The notes below the pieces were generated by a model, which searched no databases, had not been told where the DNA came from, and was given only the letters and a program-made list of their open reading frames with translations. From a beta proteobacterium CB (GTDB lineage Bacteria; Pseudomonadota; Gammaproteobacteria; Burkholderiales; Burkholderiaceae), in NCBI GenBank assembly GCA_000342265.1, contig CP004348.1, positions 620,001 through 684,000 on the forward strand: 64,000 nt of DNA. The letters are read 5' to 3'. Each line of letters opens with the position of its first letter. Position 1 is the first letter of the stretch. Shown piece after piece: positions 1 to 8,109 of the stretch. The position numbers were made by a program, and so were the translations under genes.

Positions 1-2913
1 GCTACGCTTTGGGCTATAGCACACGCTGCAATATCCACATTCTTACTCAACTACTTTTCTGGAACGGCTGGCGCTAGCTCCATTTGGATTCCGGCTGGGA
101 TTGGGTTGGGGGTATTGATTCTGTATGGGTATCAGTATTGGCCATTCATCTTTATAGGCGCGACGGTCGGTGAATTGGGTGCTGGTCATGAATGGCTTCT
201 AGCGATGAAGATTGCTGGGGGTGCGGTTATCGGCATGATTGTAGCGGTCGCATTGCTAAGGCGATTTACCAAGTTTGATCAACAGTTAGAAACTCTTAAG
301 GACTATGCCTGCTTATTGCTGGTTAGTTTTATTGCCGCATTAGTAAGCACATTAATTAATACTCAATTTTTGGCGGCTGCAGGATTAATACCTCCTGAAA
401 AATTCATGGCAGTGTTTGGTAAGTGGATGACGGGTGATTTTTTCGGCATGGCATTTCTCACGCCAGTTCTTTTGGTGCTGAATGGAGCTTGGTATAAGTC
501 CTGGACTCGATTAAGGTTGCTCTGTTTGTCCTTCTCGCTGTTTCTAGCATTCATTTTGGGGCAGGTTATTTTTCTTGGTTGGTTTAAGAGTTATATAGAC
601 TTGACGGGTCGCGGATATGTCTACTTTTTCGTTGTTCTCCTTGTTAGCCTTTATTTTGGTCGGCAGGGGGCGATGCTGCTTTTTAGCATCATGGTTACTC
701 AGTCCATTTTTGGCGCTTATTCTGGAATAGGTTTTTTTGGTCCTGATTTAATGACTAGGCCCGGACCTTCGCCCACGTGGGCTTACCTCGCAAGCGCCTG
801 CTCTCTTGGCTTAGCAGTGAGCCTCACGGTCTCCAGCTTTAAGCGTAAAAATGATGACCTTAGTTTGGCTGCGGAGGTTTTAGAAAAGTCGGAGCAACGT
901 TTTCGGGAGATTGTGGCAAATACCCCGATCTTATTAGCCACCTATGACGCTAAATCAAGGTTGACGGATTACGTTAACCCGCATTTCACCAAAGTCCTTG
1001 GTTATGTTGCCAGTGATTTTGCTTTCCCGGATGCATGGTGGACTATTGCCTATCCGGATTCGGAATATAGAAAAAGCATTCAGGCCGAGTGGAATCTGCG
1101 AGCTGATGAATCTCAAAAAACCGGGGAGCCTTTAACTTTTCTCGAGACCCAAACAACTTGTAAGGATGGCTCAATCAAGCTCATTAATTGGGGCTCCTAT
1201 TTCGCTGCTGATCGTATGGTTATTTATGGCGTAGATGTAACGGAACAGAGACGCGCAGAAGAAGTCCTTCAAGTTACCTCTGCTGTTTACCGAGCCATGG
1301 GTGAGGAGGTGTTAATTTGTGATGCGGATGGCGCCATTCTCATGGTGAATGATGCCTTTCAGATGCTTACTAGTTTCGATTCTAAGGATCTATTGGGTAA
1401 GTCGTTTTCGGGGATTCTGGTAAAGCGTCATAGAGCTAGCTCGTATTCAGACATTCATACCTCACTTGAGACAATGGGTCGCTGGGAAGGGCAGGCATGG
1501 GTGTCCAGAAAAAATGATGAAGCAGTTTTGAAGTTTATTTCTATCTACTCTACTTTTGACGAGCATGGACTACCTCTGCAAAGGGTTATGCTGATATCGG
1601 AAGTGACCAATCAACGCAAAGCGCGCGAGTTAATTAATCAACAAGCAAATTTTGATCCTTTAACTGGGCTACCAAATAGACGCCTTATGCTTGATCGTTT
1701 CGATCAGTTGATCAAGCGAGCTATGCGGAGCAAGCGAAGTGTTGCAGTCATCTACATGGATTTGGATAACTTTAAGGACATTAACGATAGTCGCGGTCAT
1801 GATTTTGGTGATCAATTGCTTAAGGGGGTCGCCACTCGATTGAGGTCAGAGGTTAGAGAGACGGATACCGTAGCGCGTATTGGTGGGGATGAGTTTGTCA
1901 TCCTATTGGGTGAGCTAGAGCGTCCAGAAATTGCCGATTTAATTGTTAGGGAGGTGTCTAAAAACCTTGCTGAACCTATTTTGATTAACCAGCAGATGGT
2001 TTATGTTACTGGCAGTATGGGCATCTCAATTTATCCCACTGATGGTAATGATGCTAAAACGCTTTTACTGCAAGCTGATCAAGCTATGTATGCCGCTAAG
2101 GCACAAGGCCGAAATAGTTTTCAGTACTTCACGCAATCTTTGCAAATAAATGCATCCTATCGGGCGGGCGTGATTGCTGAGTTGCGTAAAGCATTAGAGC
2201 AAAAGCAGTTTGAGCTGCATTTTCAGCCTATCATTCATCTAGAGACGGGGGCGATTTCACATGCGGAGGCTTTAATTCGCTGGCGTAAGCCCAATGGAGA
2301 GTTAATCTTGCCATCAGCGTTTATTGAAATAGCTGAAGAGTCTGGTTTAATTGTTGAGATAGGCGACTGGGTTTTACGTGAATCCCTAGCATTTTTGAAA
2401 TCCTTTGAGCTGCCGCCAGAATTTACTTTGGCAATTAACGTTTCTGCATCTCAATTTAATTCAAATCAGCACTCTGCAGTCAGTTGGTTGAGTCTATTTG
2501 AGGAGTATGAGATTCCGCCCCAGTCCATCGTTTTGGAGATTACTGAGCGTATGATGCTAAATCAATCGCAAAGGGTTATTCGTAAGATTGCGATGCTTCA
2601 GGAGGCAGGTTGTAAATTTAGTGTAGATGATTTTGGTACTGGCTATTCCTCATTGGCCTCGTTAAAGAACTTCAATTTTGATTTCATTAAGATTGATGCT
2701 GAATTTATTAGACCCCTTAAGCCAGATGGACAGGATGCTGCTTTAGTATTTGCGATGATCTCCATGGCGAAGGGCTTAGGTCTTAGTTCTGTTGCCGAGG
2801 GGGTGGAAACTCAAGAGCAGGCTGAAGCGCTCGCTGTTATGGGTTGCACTTATGCACAGGGCTATCTGTATAGCAAGCCATTGCCTGCTGACGAGTTTTT
2901 ACGCCTCCTTTAA
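1..2913 (+). CDS. MASE1-PAS-PAS-GGDEF-EAL cyclic-di-GMP turnover protein (5' end outside window)
   Basis: The reading frame is open from base 1, so the gene begins before the window; an internal TTG at 106 is not the true start. Numbering from the first in-window residue, about 280 residues form several hydrophobic helices of MASE1 type, followed by two PAS domains (about 295-410 and 425-540). The GGDEF domain has its motif at 628-632 and an RETD inhibitory site (RxxD) five residues before it. The EAL domain has its motif near 756 and keeps NVSASQF, DDFGTGYSSL and the AEGVE loop. Both catalytic halves therefore look intact, so the protein could make and degrade c-di-GMP at the inner membrane. 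The net activity cannot be read from sequence. It is followed by a MerR-cyclase gene and a c-di-GMP phosphodiesterase gene, forming a signalling cluster beside a type I secretion locus. Confidence 0.95.
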   Translation, partial: ATLWAIAHAAISTFLLNYFSGTAGASSIWIPAGIGLGVLILYGYQYWPFIFIGATVGELGAGHEWLLAMKIAGGAVIGMIVAVALLRRFTKFDQQLETLKDYACLLLVSFIAALVSTLINTQFLAAAGLIPPEKFMAVFGKWMTGDFFGMAFLTPVLLVLNGAWYKSWTRLRLLCLSFSLFLAFILGQVIFLGWFKSYIDLTGRGYVYFFVVLLVSLYFGRQGAMLLFSIMVTQSIFGAYSGIGFFGPDLMTRPGPSPTWAYLASACSLGLAVSLTVSSFKRKNDDLSLAAEVLEKSEQRFREIVANTPILLATYDAKSRLTDYVNPHFTKVLGYVASDFAFPDAWWTIAYPDSEYRKSIQAEWNLRADESQKTGEPLTFLETQTTCKDGSIKLINWGSYFAADRMVIYGVDVTEQRRAEEVLQVTSAVYRAMGEEVLICDADGAILMVNDAFQMLTSFDSKDLLGKSFSGILVKRHRASSYSDIHTSLETMGRWEGQAWVSRKNDEAVLKFISIYSTFDEHGLPLQRVMLISEVTNQRKARELINQQANFDPLTGLPNRRLMLDRFDQLIKRAMRSKRSVAVIYMDLDNFKDINDSRGHDFGDQLLKGVATRLRSEVRETDTVARIGGDEFVILLGELERPEIADLIVREVSKNLAEPILINQQMVYVTGSMGISIYPTDGNDAKTLLLQADQAMYAAKAQGRNSFQYFTQSLQINASYRAGVIAELRKALEQKQFELHFQPIIHLETGAISHAEALIRWRKPNGELILPSAFIEIAEESGLIVEIGDWVLRESLAFLKSFELPPEFTLAINVSASQFNSNQHSAVSWLSLFEEYEIPPQSIVLEITERMMLNQSQRVIRKIAMLQEAGCKFSVDDFGTGYSSLASLKNFNFDFIKIDAEFIRPLKPDGQDAALVFAMISMAKGLGLSSVAEGVETQEQAEALAVMGCTYAQGYLYSKPLPADEFLRLL

Positions 2914-2933
2914 GGTCTAGGCTGAAAAAAGAC

Positions 2934-3004
2934 TGTCTAGGTGTTGCTATTAGACAACTCATTTTCTAGTTGATCCCTACTAATCTGTCTACTTATACTG
3001 TCTA
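2934..3004. promoter_or_regulatory. Cluster of TGTCTA half-sites before the MerR-cyclase gene
   Basis: TGTCTA occurs at 2934-2939, 2986-2991 and 2999-3004, and its reverse complement TAGACA at 2951-2956. The first pair forms an inverted repeat with an 11-bp spacer; the last two are direct repeats 13 bp apart. All lie in the 156-bp gap before a gene whose product begins with a MerR-type DNA-binding domain. An autoregulatory operator is the natural guess but is inference only. Confidence 0.4.
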
Positions 3005-3069
3005 TTTTGCATTGACATCTGTATAAATGATCTCCTAGTCAGAATTTTAATTGGACAGATTAATCAGAC

Positions 3070-4623
3070 ATGATTTCTAGTAAAGCATTGATAGACCAAA
3101 CCGGTATATCGCGCGCCACTCTTAATAACTACATCCAGCTTGGAATATTGCCCAAGCCGCTAGTGCAGTCTTTATCTGCGGATGCGTATCAAGGTGGTGC
3201 AAGGGTTCTGGGATTTTTTCCTGATGATGCTTTGGATCGCGTTCAGGCTGTGCAAATTCTTAAGGCGCAGGGTTTATCAATGATTGAAATAGCGCGGCGT
3301 TTGACTCAAACGGATACATTATTTGAAATTCAGGAAAAGCAGGTTGAGACTGTCAAGAGGCAAGCCAATGCTGGAAGTTCAAGATCTGAGGGCGTTGCCG
3401 TAGAGCATAAGCCTAAGGAAATGATGGGGGAGCTTAATTTATCCCTGGATAACTTAGCGCATCCCGCCTATATGCTGAATTACAACTTTGAATTGACGTG
3501 GTTGAATGAGTCAGCTCGTAAGGAGGTATTTGGATTTGTTGCTCCTCCGGCAAAAAGTGTTGAACGGAATCTTTTATCACTTCTCTCAAAGCCGGAAGTT
3601 CGTTTAGGCTTAGAGGATCAGCGTGCTTTGGTTTTGCTACTCTTGCAATTGGCTGGTTCTCGCATTAGTTACGATTCTTTGGTGAGACTTATATCGCATC
3701 ATGATCCGGAATTACTCCCTCTTCTGGAGTCCATCACTTTTAGGGATGGTGATGCAGAGCAAGCCGTTAATGAAGTGGAGTTTTTTCAGAAGGATTCACA
3801 AGGAAATTTCATCAGTTATCGCGTGTATGCGGTCTATTTCCGTGAGGGCATATTGGTAGTGCATGCACCAGGGGTTGATCGTGGTGATGACTTGCTCAAT
3901 TTCTTGTCACGGCGCGATCAGGTCATACAGTCCCTGTTGAGCAAGCGTCTACCGGTTTTAACTCCTTTGGCAGTTCTGGTGGCTGACTTACAAGGCTCCG
4001 TACGCATTTGCTCTGAGCTTCCTCCGGATGAATACTTTGCCTTAATCAATCAGATCTGGGCAACTATGGGCCCCATCCTACGAAAATATTCAGGTACTCA
4101 TGGCAAGCATGTTGGGGACGGGGTGGTGTACTATTTTTTTCCGCAAGCGGAAACTAACTACTTATTTAATGCCATTTCCTGCGCCGATGAGCTAAGGCAG
4201 GCCATGAGAAAAATTAGTAGTGAATGGCAACTAAAGAAAAATTGGTTTACTGAGTTACAGCTCAATATTGGACTGCACGAAGGTCAGGAGTGGCTTGGCA
4301 CATTCCAATCTGCCAACCATGTTGAATTTGCTGTCCTTGGCAATACGATTAATCAAGCTTCACGTCTGAGTGACTTTGCGCGGCATGGCAGCATTTGGGC
4401 GACTAAAAATTTGCTAAGCCGACTTACTCAGGAGGAGCGTAGCCGAATCGAGTTTGGGGTTATGCGCAGTGGTGTAGATAAGCATGATCGCTTCATTGAC
4501 TCCACTTATGCGCAGATTGAGTCACTCTTAGATCTCAATCAAGATAAACATGAAAAAATGCGTGATATTGCTCAGTTGGCTGTCGCAGAGGTGCGCCGAG
4601 TAAGTAATAGGCGACTGTATTAG
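3070..4623 (+). CDS. MerR-type HTH fused to class III adenylate/guanylate cyclase
   Basis: Residues 1 to about 75 read as a MerR-type winged helix (ALIDQTGISRATLNNYIQLG, then a DRVQAVQILKAQGLS helix). A PAS-like stretch follows near residue 130. Residues 295-470 form a class III cyclase domain: first metal Asp306 in VADLQGS, Lys346 and Asp350 in KHVGDGV, and Asn428 and Arg432 in GNTINQASR. The two metal aspartates and the transition-state Asn/Arg pair are present, so catalysis is plausible. Ala421 sits where mammalian adenylyl cyclases have a substrate-selecting Asp, so cAMP versus cGMP cannot be decided. The protein probably couples DNA binding to nucleotide synthesis. It converges on the HD-GYP gene, and the two stop codons overlap at 4620-4623. 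Confidence 0.88.
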   Translation: MISSKALIDQTGISRATLNNYIQLGILPKPLVQSLSADAYQGGARVLGFFPDDALDRVQAVQILKAQGLSMIEIARRLTQTDTLFEIQEKQVETVKRQANAGSSRSEGVAVEHKPKEMMGELNLSLDNLAHPAYMLNYNFELTWLNESARKEVFGFVAPPAKSVERNLLSLLSKPEVRLGLEDQRALVLLLLQLAGSRISYDSLVRLISHHDPELLPLLESITFRDGDAEQAVNEVEFFQKDSQGNFISYRVYAVYFREGILVVHAPGVDRGDDLLNFLSRRDQVIQSLLSKRLPVLTPLAVLVADLQGSVRICSELPPDEYFALINQIWATMGPILRKYSGTHGKHVGDGVVYYFFPQAETNYLFNAISCADELRQAMRKISSEWQLKKNWFTELQLNIGLHEGQEWLGTFQSANHVEFAVLGNTINQASRLSDFARHGSIWATKNLLSRLTQEERSRIEFGVMRSGVDKHDRFIDSTYAQIESLLDLNQDKHEKMRDIAQLAVAEVRRVSNRRLY

Positions 4624-6245
4624 CTTAAAGGTGGTGAGACATATCCCGGGATCATATTTAAATCGATTTGATCAATGAGGTTTTTTTCCAGGAATTGTTC
4701 GGCATATTGCTCGTAAACCTTTTCCCAAATAAAGATGTCGAAAAGATCCGGATCGATATGACCGTTTAATTTCATATTCCCCAAGATGTGCAAAGATTCG
4801 CTGAGCGTTTTTCCTTTTTTATAAGGGCGATCTTGTGCGGTTAGTGCTTCAAAAATATCGGCTATCCCCATGCACCTTGCTTGAACAGACATTTCATGAC
4901 GCTTTAATCCCTTAGGGTAGCCTTTGCCATCCATCCGCTCATGATGCCCCCCTGCGTATTCCGGAACATTTTTTAAGTGCTTAGGCCAAGGTAATTTTTC
5001 AAGCATTCCGATGGAAGATTCAATATGGTGGTTGATGATCTTTCGCTCTTCGGCATTAAGGGTGCCGGCCCGAATGGTGAGGTTATGAATCTCTTCGTCT
5101 GATAGGAATGAGTGGGTGTTTCCAGAAAAATCTTGCCATGAGTAGCGTTTGGCAATCTCATGAACACGATGCATGTCCCCATCACTCATCAGCTCAACAC
5201 CAATATTGCAATGACTTAAAAAGTCACAGTCATCAATAAGTTGCTTGCGTAGTGTGTCTATGTGATGAGAGGGGCTCTCATTTTTTAGTTTCGCAAGTTG
5301 GAAGTCTCTTAAGATGATTTCTGCACGGGTCTTAATAAGATGAATACGGTCAAATATTTGCTCTAGCTTAGTGGCTTTATCAACGACGTGAACTGGAGTA
5401 GTAATTTTTCCACAGTCATGAAGTAGTCCTGCGATTTTGAGTTCATGACGATCCTCTTCGGTTAGCTTGAACGTGCTTAAAGGTCCGACATTGCAGCGAT
5501 TAACGGCGTCAGCTAGCATCATAGTTAAGTCTGGTACGCGGTTGCAGTGAGCGCCCGTATAAGGTGACTTATCGTCAATTGCATGATTAATGAGATTGAT
5601 AAAAGACTCAAACAATCGTTCAAGGTGATCGATGAGGTTGCGGTTAGTGAGTGCTATAGCTGCTTGTGAAGCTAGCGCTTCGATTAGGGATTGATCATCT
5701 TGTGAAAACGGCACAATCATTTGCGTATTTTGATCAATCGCATTGATCAGTTGAAGCACGCCAATAATTTCGGACTCATGATCCTTCATTGGAATGGTTA
5801 GAAATGATTTCGAGAGGTAGCCATTTCGTTGATCTAGCTTATACGTGCCGCTGAAGTCAAATCCTGAGGCGTTATAGACATCGGGAATATTGACTGTCTC
5901 CTCTTTGTGAAATGTGTAGCAAGAGACGCGGGTGAGATCAGGTTCACCATTTTGTAAGAACAGGGGTATTGGTGATGCATCAATAGGTGTTGCGCTTACG
6001 CCTCCCCAGTGGAGATTCCTGCTTTTAGTGTGAACAATTTCATATTTAAGAGTCTTATTTTCTTGTACTAAATAAATGCTTCCAGCATCCGCATTGGTAA
6101 AGGCCATAGCGGTTTGCAGAATATTCTCTAAAATTTGCTTGAAATTCTTCTCGCTAGACAGTGAAGTGCTAACACGTAAGAACTCTTGAAGAGTTGTTTG
6201 TTGATTCAAGATCAGTCCAGCATTGATATAGTAGGTGAATGCCAT
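4620..6245 (-). CDS. GAF domain / HD-GYP cyclic-di-GMP phosphodiesterase
   Basis: This is a soluble protein. A GAF sensor covers about residues 20-205 (numbering from a TTG codon at 6254) and an HD-GYP domain covers 230-530. The metal-binding HD pair is at 279-280 (LLHDCGK), HHER at 437-440 and GYP at 445-447, so the residues expected for hydrolysis of c-di-GMP are present. About 100 extra residues lie between the HD helix and the HH motif, longer than in the most compact family members. The ATG at 6245 was preferred over the TTG at 6254; neither has a strong ribosome site. It is transcribed away from the secretion operon that starts at 6442 and shares a roughly 190-bp divergent promoter region with it. 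Confidence 0.92.
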   Translation of the reverse strand: MAFTYYINAGLILNQQTTLQEFLRVSTSLSSEKNFKQILENILQTAMAFTNADAGSIYLVQENKTLKYEIVHTKSRNLHWGGVSATPIDASPIPLFLQNGEPDLTRVSCYTFHKEETVNIPDVYNASGFDFSGTYKLDQRNGYLSKSFLTIPMKDHESEIIGVLQLINAIDQNTQMIVPFSQDDQSLIEALASQAAIALTNRNLIDHLERLFESFINLINHAIDDKSPYTGAHCNRVPDLTMMLADAVNRCNVGPLSTFKLTEEDRHELKIAGLLHDCGKITTPVHVVDKATKLEQIFDRIHLIKTRAEIILRDFQLAKLKNESPSHHIDTLRKQLIDDCDFLSHCNIGVELMSDGDMHRVHEIAKRYSWQDFSGNTHSFLSDEEIHNLTIRAGTLNAEERKIINHHIESSIGMLEKLPWPKHLKNVPEYAGGHHERMDGKGYPKGLKRHEMSVQARCMGIADIFEALTAQDRPYKKGKTLSESLHILGNMKLNGHIDPDLFDIFIWEKVYEQYAEQFLEKNLIDQIDLNMIPGYVSPPLS

Positions 6246-6340
6246 TATCAACAAGAGATCTGTGATCGATATAGTATTTAAGTACTACTTTTGATGGTAC
6301 TATTGAATCATAAATAGCTATAAAAATCAGAACCTTACTA

Positions 6341-6360
6341 CCATTGGTTATATGACTAAA
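6341..6360 (+). promoter_or_regulatory. GTTATATGAC element upstream of the secretion operon
   Basis: The 10-mer GTTATATGAC at 6347-6356, preceded by CCATTG and followed by TAA, differs by one base from the palindromic GTTATATAAC found before the three substrate genes at 16524, 16992 and 21740. It ends 85 bp before the ATG at 6442, against 88, 88 and 89 bp for the others. Its flanks resemble those of the 21641 copy most closely. Probable binding site of a shared regulator (inference). Confidence 0.5.
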
Positions 6361-6441
6361 GTTCGGTCTAATAGTATTATTGCTTATAACTAAGGTTTGC
6401 ATTTTGACGGCACTTTTCACTTTGGATTTAGTAGCTACTTT

Positions 6442-8109
6442 ATGAAGCGATTGCCGATATACCTTGTCTGCACAAGCATGTTGCTTTCGGGCTGCACTTC
6501 TCTGATGCAAAGGGAGGGTGACCCACCTTCTGGCCCAGCTTATGTAGGATGGTTGCCTGCAACTTTTAAAACTCCAGCAGATCAGCAATTGCCCAGACCA
6601 AAAGAGCAGTGGTGGCAGGACTTTGGTAGTGAGGAGCTAAATACCCTAGTAGAGACAGCCCTAACAAACAACTTTGATTTACGAGTTGCTATTGCTCGCG
6701 TATCTCAAACGCGCGCGCAAGCAGATATTGTTAAATCCGCTCAATACCCCACCATAGATGCCAATGTACGGTATGGCATTCAGGGACCAACTCCAGGGCC
6801 TGGTTATGCGGCGAATACCTCGCAGTGGAGTTCGCAACCCTTGTGGCAAGCGGGAGCACTGGTGAATTATGAGGTAGACCTTTGGGGTAAAAAAGGTTTT
6901 GATACTAAGTCCGCATTCTCCCAAGCGTTGGCAAGTGAGTTCAATCGCCAAGCAGTTGCGCTGAGCTTGGTGGGCGATGTGATGACAGTGTATTTCCAGG
7001 TGGTTTCATTGAATGAGCGTATTGCGGTGAGCGAACGCAATCTGGAAGCCATTCGTGGAGTAGGTAGGGGCTTAGAGCGCAGAGTAGAGTTGGGTGATGC
7101 CACTCTGATCGATCTCTCACAACAGTTGATCCTACAAAACAATACCGATGCATTAGTCACAGGATTGAAGTTGCAGCGGGAGAGAGCGATTAATCGTTTG
7201 GCAGCCCTGATGGGTACTACTACATCTGCCATCAAGATCAAAGCAAAATCGGTTGAAGAATTTACAGCGCCTGTCGTAGCCCCAGGATTACCATCGGATC
7301 TTCTATGCCGTCGACCAGATATTCGCAGGGCAGAGGCTTCGCTAGAAGGCGCTGAAGCAGACCTCTTAGCGGCGCGTGCAAACTTATTCCCAACCTTTGC
7401 TATTACTGGCGGGGGTGGTTATGGCAGCTTTTTACTCTCTCAACTGACGATGCCACAAAGTTTGTTCTACAACATCACTAGTAATTTAGTACAGAACATA
7501 TTTGACGCGGGTAAGCGTCGTGCGCAAATTCAGTTGGCCAGCGCCAAGAATGTAGAGTTATTAGAGGGTTATGCCAATACAGTTGTTGGTGCGATGCGCG
7601 ATGTGGAAGATGGGCTCTCTAGTGTGGCACTAACAGCGCAAGCCTATGCTGCGTTGAACGATTCACGCAATCGCGCGCAACGTCTAGCTGTGATGAGCGC
7701 TAAAGTAGTAGAGCGTGGTGGCATGGACTATGTTCAGCTTTATGAAATTCAGAGGACGGTGATTGCTTCTGAGGATGCAGCGGTGAGCGCTCGTGGAGAT
7801 CAGCTGATTGCCTCTGTCAATTTGTATAAGGCAATCGGCGGCGGTATGAAATTAGAAAATGATCCTTGCGTTGGGGGCGGTAGCTTACCTGCGGCTAATG
7901 CCGACTGGATAGAAAAGGCAAATAAAGCCGATTCCGTATTTGGATCTAAACCTGATTTTGTGGTGAGTCCTAAAGGTCAAGTGAGTTATCGTGGCACGAC
8001 TGCACCACTGCCGGGCTCTGGTACTAAGGCTTTAGAGTCGCCAATGATTCCGCGTGAGTCCTTGGTCAATATTCAATCTACTCCTGTTATTCAGGAGTCC
8101 AAACAATGA
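6442..8109 (+). CDS. TolC/NodT-like outer-membrane efflux lipoprotein of the type I secretion system
   Basis: The outer-membrane channel of the exporter. The ATG at 6442 is chosen because it gives a lipoprotein signal peptide (MKRLPIYLVCTSMLLSGC, Cys18 lipidated); an in-frame TTG at 6397 would bury that signal. The body has the two-fold outer-membrane efflux repeat with long helical stretches (for example LVETALTNNFDLRVAIARVS) and the PSDLLCRRPDIRRAEASL segment typical of NodT-type channels. A low-complexity C-terminal tail of about 80 residues follows the last repeat. The TGA overlaps the ABC gene's start (ATGA at 8106-8109), so the two are translationally coupled. Expected partners are the ABC protein and the HlyD protein downstream. 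Confidence 0.92.
   Translation: MKRLPIYLVCTSMLLSGCTSLMQREGDPPSGPAYVGWLPATFKTPADQQLPRPKEQWWQDFGSEELNTLVETALTNNFDLRVAIARVSQTRAQADIVKSAQYPTIDANVRYGIQGPTPGPGYAANTSQWSSQPLWQAGALVNYEVDLWGKKGFDTKSAFSQALASEFNRQAVALSLVGDVMTVYFQVVSLNERIAVSERNLEAIRGVGRGLERRVELGDATLIDLSQQLILQNNTDALVTGLKLQRERAINRLAALMGTTTSAIKIKAKSVEEFTAPVVAPGLPSDLLCRRPDIRRAEASLEGAEADLLAARANLFPTFAITGGGGYGSFLLSQLTMPQSLFYNITSNLVQNIFDAGKRRAQIQLASAKNVELLEGYANTVVGAMRDVEDGLSSVALTAQAYAALNDSRNRAQRLAVMSAKVVERGGMDYVQLYEIQRTVIASEDAAVSARGDQLIASVNLYKAIGGGMKLENDPCVGGGSLPAANADWIEKANKADSVFGSKPDFVVSPKGQVSYRGTTAPLPGSGTKALESPMIPRESLVNIQSTPVIQESKQ

Noticed and set aside
3013..3024. TTGACA followed by TATAAA before the MerR-cyclase gene
   Set aside because: Only 4 bp separate the boxes, far from the 16-18 bp needed for a sigma-70 promoter.
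6867..7241. Minus-strand ORFs across the TolC-like gene
   Set aside because: They lie wholly inside a well-supported gene, overlap each other and show no domain or ribosome site.
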